DNA of 64,000 bases from Atkinsonella hypoxylon (lineage: Eukaryota > Ascomycota > Sordariomycetes > Hypocreales > Clavicipitaceae): contig JFHB01000116.1 of the NCBI GenBank assembly GCA_000729835.1, positions 1 to 64,000 of the forward strand. The letters run 5' to 3'. The notes beneath the pieces were generated by a model that was not told the origin of the DNA, did not search any database, and saw only the letters and a program-made list of their open reading frames with translations. Made by a program: the position numbers and the translations under genes. Shown here in pieces: positions 12,901 through 24,222 of the stretch (position 1 is its first letter; each line of letters begins with the position of its first letter).

Positions 12901-15900
12901 TTTTCCGACGCTGCCAATCGACTTTTCACAGTGGTGAGTTCTCTTTCCATTCTTTCTTTGGCTTGGTCATTTTTCAAGCCAAACTCGCCAGAAGACGCGA
13001 TCAGTTTGTTAAGCTCCTCTATTTGGCGATTGAGCTTGGCACACTCCTCTTCGAACCATCGCAGTCGATCATGCGCTGCGTCCAAGTCTCTGCGTAAACT
13101 ATTCTCTCTTTCTCTAGCCATTTTTGAGGCTTGACGTTCGCCAGAAATCTCAGCTTGCAGACGGGCTTCTTCGGCTTGTTGTTTCGCAACTCGAAGTCGT
13201 CGAATCTCATCCCTCGCCTCATCGCGCTCCTTTTCTACAGCAGTTCGAGCTTCCATTGTCCGTCTCAGAGTGTCTTGTTGGACATAGAGTTCCTTTTCAA
13301 TGACAATTTTCGATTCGTTCAAGGTCTCATATTCATCCTTTAAAGATTGGTATTTGTGTTCACCGAGCAGCAAAACATCATCTCGAGATTGACGTTCTCT
13401 GCTCAGATCCATTTGAGCGTTATAGAGCTCTTCCTTGAGATCCTTGATTTGAGCCTCAAGAAGTGATCGGTTCTTATCTGCCTGGGCATCTTCCGAGAGC
13501 CGAGCAGCAAGCAGTGATTTGGCTTCCTCGGCTTCCCGTTCAAGTTGGGTTTGCTTTGATCTCATAGCATCCAGTTCAGCCTGTACGTCCCGGAATTTGC
13601 TCGATATCTTGTTCTTTTCTTCGAGCAGGATCTTCTTCCGGTCTTCCAAGGTGCGGCGCTCGGTTTCGAACTTTCGTTTGTCACCTCGGAGCAGGGCCAA
13701 TTCACTTTCTTTGCTCCTGACTAAGTCCTCGTAGTCTGTAGATGTCTTTGAGAGCTGGGAAAGCTGCTGTTTGACATCTCTGTTTTCTTTGCTTAGACGG
13801 GATTCCAGTAACTTGGCTGCCTCTACTTCTTTTTGGGCATTGCGGAGCTGAACTTGAGTGTCTTGGTCGATCTGAAGCAGCTTCCCCTCTAGGTCTGTCA
13901 CCTTCCTATCCTTCAACTTCAGTTGACTCTGAAGCACCTTGATTTGATCAGCGAGCACAGCTTCTTGCTTGTTACGCTCAGACTGCTTCTGTGAGATCTC
14001 TTTGATCGCATCCTCCAGTTGCAGTGACTTACTAGACAATCTGCTCTTTTCCTCCTCCAGTTTTCCTATCAAAGACGCTGCTTGTTCGAGCTGAACCCTG
14101 AACTTCTCCACATCCTCTTCTGCACGGCGTTTTGCCTCCATAAGTTCGTCAAGCTGATCCTCGAGTCTTTCCTGGTCGTCAATAGCTCCAGCAAGCTTCT
14201 CTTCAAGCTCAGTCTCGCGTTGTTGAAGACGTTTGAAGATCTCCTCCTTGTCCAATGCAAGCGCTCGCTCGCTCTCCAGAGTCTGTTGAATGCGCAACAT
14301 CTCAGCATGGGTATTGCGACGATCATCTTCCAGCTTCTCGCGCTGCTCAGCGTCGATTCGCATCTTTTCGTTCAACTGCTTGATCATCATGTCCCTTTTC
14401 TTTACTTCGGTGGCAGTCCGAGTTGCTCCAAGCAAGGGCTTCATTTTAATGATGAGTTGCCACCAAGGGTTTTCGACGAGGTCCAGATATACATTGAAGT
14501 TTCTCTGAATGATCCTTGTGGCTTCGGTTCGGAACAACCTCTTGTAGGCAGCCCGTCTCTGAGTGAAACCCCTGGCTACAGACTGGAACCGAGCCATTAT
14601 TTCTGTGATCAAGGCATCTCGCTGCTCCTCAAGCTCTGCTAAAACGCCAGCACGGAAGAAGACTTTGGTTATACCCACACGGTAAAGCGTCTTGTCCAGA
14701 CCCAGCTTCTCTAGCATGATAGTTGCAGCTGTTTGACCCTCCAAATACCCTGTGGGCATGTTCGAACAAAGTACTTCATATCGCTGACGAAATTCGGTGA
14801 AAGGAAGTCTGTTGGGGAAGCCTGTCCGCGCAATTCGTATTCCTTCCAAGACACCATTACAGCGCAATTGGTCAAGGACCAGTAAGTTGTTGAATTGTTT
14901 CGGTCGTTTCTTGTGATTCGGAAGAATGCATCGCACAAAGTGAGGATGTGTCGAGTGAAGCTGAGTCATAAGGCTATGCAGTTGCTCCTTGTGTCTCTGC
15001 GCAACGGTGCGAAAAAGCCCCTTCTTCACTCTACTTCGGCCGCCTCCATGTTCCTCATCTATGTCAGCGCAGTCGGCAAATAGCTCACTGACATGCTTGT
15101 CAGAGGAAGAAGCCAGAAGCCTTGTGATATTATCATTCATGGGATCCTTGTTCTTTTCAAGCCAACCTTCCGTAGAGTATTCAACCTCGGCAGCGTAATG
15201 CGTAAGCAGGAAACCTTGACCTAGACGAGACGGTCGATATTTCCCTGATTTCTTGTCCCACAATGAATGCAGCTTCTCCGTAAAGGATTTATCCGTCGCT
15301 TTTGGCATAACACAGTCCTCATCCAAGCAAGAAAAGATGCCTATCGGATTAGGCAATTCGATCAAATCAATTGTCGGCTGCAAATCTCGGCCGAAATCAA
15401 TGAACTGCCATTCTATCTGCTCTTTGGAATATTCTTCTTGTTCGAGGACAAACATGTGATGGTTGAAAAACTGCTGCAGCTTCTCATTTGTGTAGTTGAT
15501 GCAGAGTTGCTCAAAACTGTTCTCTTCGAAGATCTCAAATCCAGCAATATCCAGAACGCCAATAAAGTTTAAGTCCTCGAGTCCCATCCCAGTTCTGTCG
15601 AGCTGTCTGTTGATGCGGGAGACGAGGTCTCCAAACCCTCGTTCGTAGATGCCCTTTGACAAGGCATCAAGGCTGAGACGAACATGTTCCGGAGTTTGAG
15701 CCTTCTCAACCCATTCCCTGCCCGCTTTCACCTTGGGATGAAGAAGGCCTTGAATAAAGGGTTCCACTGGGACACCGAGAAGTTTGCAGACGATGGCTGC
15801 TTGATGCTTGGATTCCGGAGTTAGGCGAGCTTGATCGGCAGCTCGACTTTCCTTAATAACCTCAATGTTTCCCAAGTGAAGTACTGCTGCGACTGTGCGG

Positions 15901-17257
15901 AGAATGGAGAGCTGCTCTTCGTCAGAGAATCCCATGACTGTAAAGGCCTCCATGAGTGAGTTCCATTCTTCCATGTCGGAGACTCCCACAATGCTGTCGT
16001 GACCATTCTTGGTGTATGCAAAATGCTGAATGTCCAAACCACTCAACAACAATTCCCTCTTGATTTCAGAAGTGGCGCCTTTAAGGAGCTGATAGAAAAT
16101 GTGGTAGTTGCGCTCATGGGGATTGATTCTTACTACTCGCGACTTTTCTAGGAGATACCAGTCAATAAACGCACCGGCAATGGCACCATTTCTATTAAAC
16201 TCAATCCGAATGAACTTTCCAAATCGGGACGAGTTATAGTTTCGGACTGTCTGAGCATTTCCAAAAGCTTCGAGAATGGGATTTGCTCGAAGTATCTGTT
16301 GTGACAGATTGGTATGTTGAGACCGACTTCGTGTAGCTACCTCTGATGGTGCGACAGCCGCGAGGTATTGAATGACTTTCTTGGTATTCTCCGTTTTGCC
16401 GGCACCTGACTCGCCGGTTACCAGGATACTCTGGTTTCTACCTTCCTCCACTAGGTTTCGAAACGCTTCGTCAGCCATGGCGAAGATGTGAGGTTTCGTG
16501 TCTTCCCGGCTCCTTCCTTTATACATGTTGATGTACTCTTGAGTGTAGATTGGCAATGGGCAGTAAGGATTCACCGTTACAAGGAAAAGTCCAGAGTAGG
16601 TATATATCAGATCTGCTTGGTATCTGGTCTGAAGATTGTGGACAACCGAGGCCTCGTTCAAGTGCGTTAATTCTGCCATGTCGTTTGCCTTGTCGAATTT
16701 GGCGGGGTTGACTCTGTCGACACTCTCCACGTCGAGTTCTTGTTGCTGTTCATAGTTAGCCGTATCACTACTTTATCTCTGAGGCGGTAGTGACTCACAG
16801 TCCCATCCTCCGTCTGGACCATTATGCGATTGCTCCCCAGGTCCTGAACGATCCAGCCTTTGACAAAAGCATGTTGCGGATCGTTAAGCCAAACATATCT
16901 TTTACCAGAAAAGTCGTTCTCTCCTTCGATTCCTTTCACAGCATTATGTTCGCGTCTCATCTCATCCGATTTTATGAATGAGGGTGCGAAGGTGCTGGAC
17001 GTAGGTGTTCCATTTCTTGATTCGTTTCTGTGGTGCCGTGATGCGATCCCCGGCGCAGCAGGTGTGGTCCCAAATGAGGTATTCGAGTGCGAGCGGCGAT
17101 GTGAAGTCGACTTCGACGCGCCAACAGACGCTGGTGGAAAGACTAGAGCAGATTTTGGTCGGCTGGAATTTTGAGTTACTGGCAGTGATGAGGGAGATCC
17201 TGTTCGAGCAAACGGATTGCTACGGCGCGGAGCCGTGCCATCAGAGTTGAAAGCCAT
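9991..17257 (-). CDS. Class II myosin heavy chain
   Basis: Three exons (17257-16799, 16745-10464, 10410-9991) give about 2386 aa. Residues 1-100 are a Ser/Pro-rich fungal extension, followed by an SH3-like N-domain (VWLNDPQHAFVKGWI). The motor head carries the P-loop GESGAGKT (about residue 262), the switch II-like DIAGFEIFEENSFEQLCIN and an actin-binding stretch (HFVRCILPN). A neck with an IQ-like segment (RFQSVARGFTQRRAAYKRL) follows near residue 880, then a roughly 1,400-residue coiled coil and a short non-helical tail. This is the conventional two-headed myosin that builds the contractile ring and supports septation in hyphae. The coiled-coil exon is unbroken over 6.3 kb. Its promoter is divergent with the Red1-like gene. 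Confidence 0.95.
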
Positions 17258-18048
17258 GACCGATCACGCGCATCTACCGCGACTCTGTTGATGTGTCACA
17301 GTAACAGGTCTCTAATTTCGGGACCCTAGGACGTCATGTGTATAAACTGCAAAAGAACATAAAGAGAAATACAATACAAAGATGTAACACGCGATGAGTC
17401 AATCCAAAGGAGCGGGCGACATGAGGAAGCACCAGCGCTTCTGAGGCATTTACAAGTTGAACTGAATTGAAATGGTATAAAGACGTCCACGTAACAAACC
17501 GCATGGGACTGATCGCCGCATCCCGTTGCTGGGGTGAGACATCTTCGAAGTAAACAGAGGCTTACCACGTGACAGAAGCGGGTACCTCACGAGACGAGAC
17601 GAGCCAGGACCGTCTGGGAACAGCCTGCCGCCCCGGCCGTGTTCGTCCGCCCTAGTAATAATAAAAACGATATAGGGTGCAAAACTCCTGGCGTCTTCCA
17701 AAAAATTATTCATCCCGAGCCCCCCGAGCCTAGAAATCATCATAGTCGCGCAAGTTCCTGACGTCCCGAACAACGCTGCAAGCTGGCGCGCCTCGCTCCT
17801 TTTGTCATTTCTTTTTTCACACCACGCTTGGCGTTTTCGCAACACAACGTGTCTCTCGGGGCTTCGGGTGATGAACATTACTTCTTCTCATTTCGCCAAC
17901 ACACATCATCAAGTTTACCCAGGCCGCGATGCTCAGCACGCTCCGTCACCCAGTACCAGAATCCATCGCTCTCGCATAAAGCTTTCGCCTCTTCGATTCC
18001 TAGTTCGAGGATCCCAAATGCTATATCATAGCATAACACCATTACAAC
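17258..18048. promoter_or_regulatory. Divergent promoter, myosin II / Red1-like gene
   Basis: A 791-bp region between two start codons on opposite strands must hold both promoters. It has pyrimidine-rich stretches near the plus-strand start. The open frames inside it lack recognisable products, and I could not place a convincing TATA box. Confidence 0.6.
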
Positions 18049-21000
18049 ATGAGCAAACCAGAACATGGCTTTACATTGCCTCATGGCTACAGTATGCATC
18101 AGGGCATGGCCAACTTTGCTCAGCCAAGCGACGACTCGAGTTTTCTCCGCTCAAATAGCCATTCGCAGGGATCTTTCATTGATCAAACCGCTGTTGCTAC
18201 CAATTATGGACAAAACAAGATCCCTGGTTTAGGTTTAGGCATGCCCAATATTTCAATCTCTATCCATGGCTCTGGGCCGAGCGGACACAGCAGAAGCGAG
18301 CAACTACACTCGCAAAACTCCAATGTCACGACCCAGGCAAAGCCAGCGCTACAAGGACATCATGCGTCAATAAAAATACCTGGCCTCCATGGGGCACGCG
18401 ATGTTGTCGCCGAAGATGGTGAGGTAAGCGAGGATGGAGAACTTGAAGATGTCTACGAACCTACCGAATCCCTCCAACAAGCCACAGCTACCGATCGAAC
18501 ACATCAAGCAAGTTTGACGACGGTTTTGGATGCAGGATTGGCAACCCACCATCCAGTGAATGAACGCGATGGGTCGTACTCACCATACCTGTCACCTCAG
18601 GAAATTTCTCAGTCTGTCATGGACACTTCCAAGCTTGGAGCAGGTATGTGCATATTAACATTCGAAACAAGAAATCATCAATCACCTAACAGAAGTGGCT
18701 CTGAAGATGACTGCGCCTCTCAACAGTTGACAACTGGTTTCATTGGGCAAGATAAATTGGTCCAATCTCGTCTTGATGATGCCAGAAAACAGGCAAAGGA
18801 TGCCATACTTCGTCTGTGGCCTCTCGACATTCGTTTTCAAACCTATCTTGCCGAAGGCATTGACGAGGCTCTCCTCAAATCTCTTTTTGAGGACTTGGGG
18901 TTGAACATTCCTGAAACTACTCCGAGACTCCCAGCAAGCAATGGGACAAGCAATGGGAAAAGTGTGGAGAGCATCACTAAGCACGCCAAGCCGACTGTCA
19001 AGGAAGCAGATGCAAAGAAAAGAGATACAAAGTCTGCTGCGATGGAGGAACGGAAGGACCGTATCGCACGTCTCCTTGCAGCAAAAGGATCAAAGCAAAA
19101 CGCATCGGCAAGTGTGACACTACCGGCTCCTATTTCATCCGCGACCCCTCTCGCGCAGACACAAACGACTAAGAGCGCCAAGTCATCGATGACGCAGGAG
19201 GAAAAGTCGAAGCTGATCCAGCAAAGGTTAGCTGCCTTGAAAAAGGCGCGTGAAGCTCCACAGGAACAAAAGTCTTTACGCCTCGAAAGAAGTGATTCTG
19301 GACAGAAGGACTCAGTTCCTGAAGCTCACAAGTGTTCAATTGGAGAATCAGGGACTGGGTCCGCTGTCCAAATAGGGCCCCCGGAAGCAATATTGGAGCT
19401 GCCCTTTTCCCCTGTTAAAGGAACAATACAGCCGTTTGAAGCAGCAAACTCGCAGCCTCCGGCGCTCTTGAAGAGCGTTAGCTCGCTTTCTGCCTATCCG
19501 TCAGCACAGTTCGATCAAAACCAAGAGTCTCGCCCCTTTTTGATCAACGTTAGTGATGACGAAGAGGATGAAGACGACGAAATGGAAATTGACTCGCCTG
19601 GCCACCCAGAAACGCCTCCTAATGTGAACAGAACTCCAGTGAAGCAAAACGATTCATTCCAGAATTCTCTCACCCGTAGCGAATCCGGCAAGAATCGCCA
19701 CGTACGAAGCCCCGTAGTGATATCAACGCCGTTGCAAAACATCAACCGGGATAACGGGGGAGATTTGGAGAGTATGAATAAAAAAATTGAGGAAATGAAG
19801 CGAAAAATCGCCGAGGCGGAGGCTCGTAAGAAGACGAAGACCTCGCGACAAGGCTCTCCGACTCTGTCACAGCGCCAAGACAGTTCTCATGATGATGGTT
19901 CAGATGGGGCCGGCCATCAAAGTGCACCTCCCAAGCGCTCTTATGGTGAATTAGCAGTAGTCACCAGGCCCAGATTGAGTCCCAACTTGAACCGCACGTC
20001 ACGCTCTCGTGCTGCTAGTGAAAGGTTGCCGCTACTGGAAGCACGGCGTCGAGAGCAACTCGAGAAGCTGAAGGCTCTCCAGTCCGAAGTCGCTAGGATC
20101 GAAATGGAACTGGAGGAAGACAAGCTGGAGGAACAGCGCCTCAAGGAGGAGATTATGGATTCCAACTCCACCACAGACGAGCCGACACTCCCAATCGTGG
20201 ACGCAGCGTTGGTGGCGGAGCCTATCAAGTCATCTGATCTTTCTGACAAGACGGAGTTGGTGGGGGAGTCATCCGCTGCAGGCACAAGCGAAGACTGCCA
20301 TATAGCGCCGGGTGACGTACAGTCGACTGAAAGTCAATTTAGGAGTCAAGTTGAATCGGAAAGCGCGGCTACCCATGCTCCAAACGAAGTAGTGGGCGTC
20401 GAAAATGATGTGGGAGACGGTGGTTCGGCGAATGTCGGCCTCAGCAAATTGACAGCCAAGTGTTGTAACGAGGGTGCAGACAGCGACACATCGATGGCAA
20501 GTCAGACAAACGACGAGGATGTTGCCATGGAGGACACTGGTTACTCAGCTGATGAAGATGCCGAAGAGGATTCTGCAGATGACTACGAACCTCCAGATGT
20601 CACTCAGTCGCCATCGGTTGCAAATAATGAATCCGTTATCCACGGCAATGCCTCATCAGATGAAGCCGAAGCCGCCCCAGGAGCTGAGCCAGCCTTATCG
20701 AGAATTAGTTTGCCATCGGCCGGTGATGCAAGCCCAGCCAGAGTCACAAATACCATGCAGGCTGCGTCAAGTGGCACTTCTGCAGCCACGTTCGTGCCTT
20801 ATGAGACTCCGTTGAAATATTTTCATGCGTACCGATTCCATCCCTCATTCAATCAGTCTGTTGCCGGTGGGTTGCGCTCATTAACATATAGCAATAAGAT
20901 TGATGTGAGAAAAGAGTTGTGTCCCACTGAGTTGACGGGACAGCATTGTCCTAGAGGTAGCGAATGCGATTATCAACACTTTGAAACTATGCAAGCTCCC

Positions 21001-21305
21001 GGTGAGTGATATTTCCCTCGAATCAATACTAAGATATGAAGTGCGAAGCAGAGTCACAGCTCGAGGTGGGCACTGACAGCTTCCACCGGACAGATGATCA
21101 GATCCTTCTCCAACTGGGAGCAGCTGAAGATTACGACGACGAGCAAGAACAAAGATACGTCACCGGTTTGAAGCAGCTTCTTACCGATTATCGCAGGCGG
21201 AAAGTCAAAGATTTCGACACGATAAGTCAAGGCATTGTTGACTATAGAGCCCAGTTTCTCGGCGACAAGACCAAAATCCTTCCTTTAGGTCAAGTTACGA
21301 TCTGA
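18049..21305 (+). CDS. Red1/ZFC3H1-like CCCH zinc-finger protein
   Basis: Exons end at 21001 and resume at 21094 after a 92-nt intron. A further 63-nt frame-preserving intron at 18644-18706 is likely. The predicted length is 1033 aa, or 1054 aa if that intron is retained. Most of the protein is low-complexity and charged: acidic blocks (DEEDEDDEMEID), Lys/Glu-rich coiled-coil stretches, and a heptad-like region near residues 640-700. Near the C-terminus is a CCCH finger with CX8CX5CX3H spacing (KELCPTELTGQHCPRGSEC, then DYQH), preceded by the PLKYFHAYRFHPSF context typical of the zf-C3H1 family. S. pombe Red1 and human ZFC3H1 scaffold the complex (MTREC/NURS, PAXT) that feeds nuclear RNA to the exosome. 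That role is inferred from the finger and layout. Divergent from myosin II. Confidence 0.8.
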
Positions 21306-22139
21306 TAGTCACGAACAAATATTCGTGGGTGAAATAGCCATATACCACGTTTCCAAAAATGGCATTGTAAACATTTATAATGGTCTTTCAGGTAATCTAT
21401 CTTCTGGCTTCGCAGGTTCCGAGCATGGCGTGCAAGATCAAGCAAGGGTTCGACTTAGCTCTTCATTTCTATGGCGCATATGGCAGGTCTGCGGGTCGGT
21501 TGTTTGCGGGTTTCGCAACACTTGCATGCTATCCGGCGTTATCCTGGAACGTAAAACTTGACGATACCCCATCAATACCTTGTTTTCTGAGTACCATTTA
21601 CTATCACATTGTGGTCCAGCCCTAAATCTGTACATCTGACGTAAGTTTTCCAGTGGCTATATATTGGCGCCTGGGCCACTGTCAAGCACAACGTGCTTTG
21701 TTCATCAACTTTCTCAATACAAGAATTCTTTGCGAGCATGAACTTCAATGCTTCAGCACGGCATGAGCATATCAGCATACTTCTTGATGAGGACTGAAGG
21801 CGCACCCACAAACGTAGCCTTATGCTACGATTGATACACCATGGGCAGCAGTAGATATGAATATAATATCCAAAATTAAGCATATCTTGGTGCGCTGAAT
21901 GTGATCCTGTATTGAATGAAGCATGATGTGCCGTTACATTCAGTTGCATTATGTATTGAAATCAAGTCTAGTCTATTGATTCTAGTCTATCAATGCTCTT
22001 GAAAATGCCCACGCTTTGCTAGTCTAAACACACCCGGATCAATCCTGACCAAGAGTTGGAACAGAAGAAAGTCTAAAGACAAACGGCTATTTACACACAA
22101 CAATTTCTTATGCCCAGCGCCAAAGACGCATTCATCCTT
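21306..22139. other. Intergenic between convergent genes
   Basis: Shared 3' flank of the Red1-like and RTA1 genes. It contains an imperfect TCTAGTCTAT(T) repeat near 21966-21990. No gene is supportable. Confidence 0.65.
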
Positions 22140-23180
22140 TCACACAGCACCCTCCATCCCCGCAGCGTCTTTCTCTGCACTCAGGCTCTTCTCAAGCTTC
22201 GGCAGCGAGGCCTTCCGAGGGAACAACTCCCTCGCGCAGATCGCAGGGTGGAAGACGTTCAACCCCACCACCGCCACGAGGACGAGCACGCCCTCGAAGC
22301 CGATGAACATAGCTTGGTCAGCCATGATGGGGCCGGACCAGCCCTCGCTCAGCTCCGCGACACGGAAGCAGCTCCGCCACAAGATGAGCACGGAAGCAAG
22401 CCCCAGCGCACCGAGGAAGAGCCTGAAGCGAAGCGTGCCGCGCATCCTGACGAACGCGGGATCCTGCGACAGCGCGGCGTCGCCCAGCACCTTGCGGCGT
22501 CGGCGCACGCGCAGCGCAAAGTCGGCCGAGGCGACGACGAAGCCTAGTCCCGTCGCGACCTGGACCGCCAGCCCTGCCACCATGACGTGCGAGCCGTCGT
22601 CTGGCGAGGTGTGATCCCCCGTTGCTATGGCTGCTAATGCGCCGCCCACGGCTTGGAGAACGAGAGAGATGAAGTCGAAGGGTATGAACTAGTAATCGTT
22701 AATAAAACCAAAAAAAAAAAAAAATTTTGAAAAGGGAGTTTAAGAGAATCCTCTCACAATCCTCGTGTAATACGCCGGCGGCAGCTTCGAGTTCTCCTGC
22801 CCAACGGCACTCACGATCCTCCGCAGGCACAAATAGCACCCTGCCGCCATGAAGGCCGGTCCGATGGTCAGAAAGCAGATCTGGATCATGAAGCCGCTTT
22901 CCGCCCACGGGTTGGACGAGCTCATCACGCGGCCCGTGTAGCCGAGGACTTCGCACACGAGGCCCAGGATGAGCGCGACGTTGAACGCGGCGGCGCGCCG
23001 GGTGAGCGCCCACGTGGCGACGAAGCCGACGAGCGAGGCGCCGTAGAGGCCTAGGAATATGGCATTGGGGGCGAGATCGGGACGGTATTCGTAATAGGAA
23101 GGGACGTTGTCGCAGGTGGGGGAGGAGGGGTTGTTGAGGCAGAATGTTTGGAGGGCGTCGACGGAGGTTTGGTTTGACAT
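22140..23180 (-). CDS. RTA1-like 7-TM membrane protein
   Basis: Two exons (23180-22758 and 22688-22140) give 323 aa. The product has about seven hydrophobic segments, the first at AIFLGLYGASLVGFVATW. RTA1-family signatures are visible: GYTGRV, the QAVGGALA...GLAVQVATGLGFV block and the RSCFRVAELSEGW motif. Members (Rta1, Rsb1 and relatives) are plasma-membrane proteins linked to resistance to 7-aminocholesterol and to sphingoid-base export. The substrate of this paralogue cannot be told from sequence. The cytosolic C-terminus is charged. The 69-nt intron contains a long homopolymer. Confidence 0.9.
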
Positions 23181-24222
23181 TATTATAATTTTTTTTTTTC
23201 CGCGTGGTGGGGTGGAGTGGGGGGGGGGGGGGGCGCCTTTTCTTCCAAGCTTGTCAATTTGTACCCAGGTGGTTGATTTTTTTTTTTTTTCTATGTCCTG
23301 AATGGGTAAATGAAAGGCAGTGTAGTTGCAGAGACGTTCATCCGAAGAATGCGGCTGTAGTTGCTTGCTTGGTTCGCAAGATCACCTTCGCAGCTGGGCC
23401 TCCAGGCCTTTTTAAAAACCCCTTCTGCTCCTCAGGGCTGACGACATGGTGCATTGGTACCGGGAGATTATACGACGTGTCGTGGCCACGGCGTTGGGGA
23501 GAGGCATCTCCGCAGGGACAGAAAACCAAATCTTCTCGTCCGGACAGCACGCCGCGCATCCGAATGCCAGGGACCAAAACGTTGGTTGGTGGTTTGCGGC
23601 CCCGAGCACCGAGGGCCGCGAGGCCAGTTGGTGCCAGCTGGTTCGGGGCGGATGCGGTGGAGAGCCGAACCAGCTGGCAGACCTTGGATGCCCCGGTGTT
23701 ATCGGCGCCGATTGTGATTGGACCAATGCACACATAGGCTGGACCTGAGATTTACTGCACACCCGTGATTGGCCTGTCGATCCAGTCTTCTACCAATTGG
23801 TCGCCTTCGCGCACTCAAAGACATGAATGGCTTGGTTTCACTAGAATAGATATGGCAACAGTTGCCGCGTGGTGTTTTCAAGTTTTAACTTTAAATTGCA
23901 TATGTCGGACATGGCGGCTGGTTCACATTTAGCGGTAGCACCTTCGGGCCAATAATGAACAACATTATCTGGCAGCTCGCCCCGATGCTGCGCTCATCAT
24001 CTACACGCGACCCTTGAAGATATCGTGCATGGTCTACACATCTAAGCTCACAGCATTGCAATATGGCATCAACTTCATCCTCTGCTGTTCCATTAATTAA
24101 ATCCTGTATGAGCGTTATGTATGTACTTTATTAAGCTGAAATCTTACACTTTGCGTCCAAGTCTGCAATAGGGTATCAGTATTTCGAGGGCATAGGCTGG
24201 TCGGTACTCCTTGTCTTTCTAT
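23181..24222. other. Intergenic: RTA1 promoter region
   Basis: No supportable gene. It contains poly-T and poly-G runs (about 23219-23234, G-run of roughly 15) just upstream of RTA1, and a GC-rich segment (23400-23760) with overlapping open frames on both strands that look like composition artefacts. A perfect 14-bp inverted repeat lies at 23633-23678. Confidence 0.6.
23633..23678. repeat. Perfect 14-bp inverted repeat (hairpin)
   Basis: GCCAGCTGGTTCGG at 23633-23646 is mirrored exactly by CCGAACCAGCTGGC at 23665-23678, separated by 18 bases. It could form a stable stem-loop. No flanking gene explains it. Confidence 0.8.

Noticed and set aside
23204..23760. Several overlapping frames on both strands near RTA1
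   Set aside because: GC-rich stretch, GTG starts and no recognisable domain; none can be chosen over the others.
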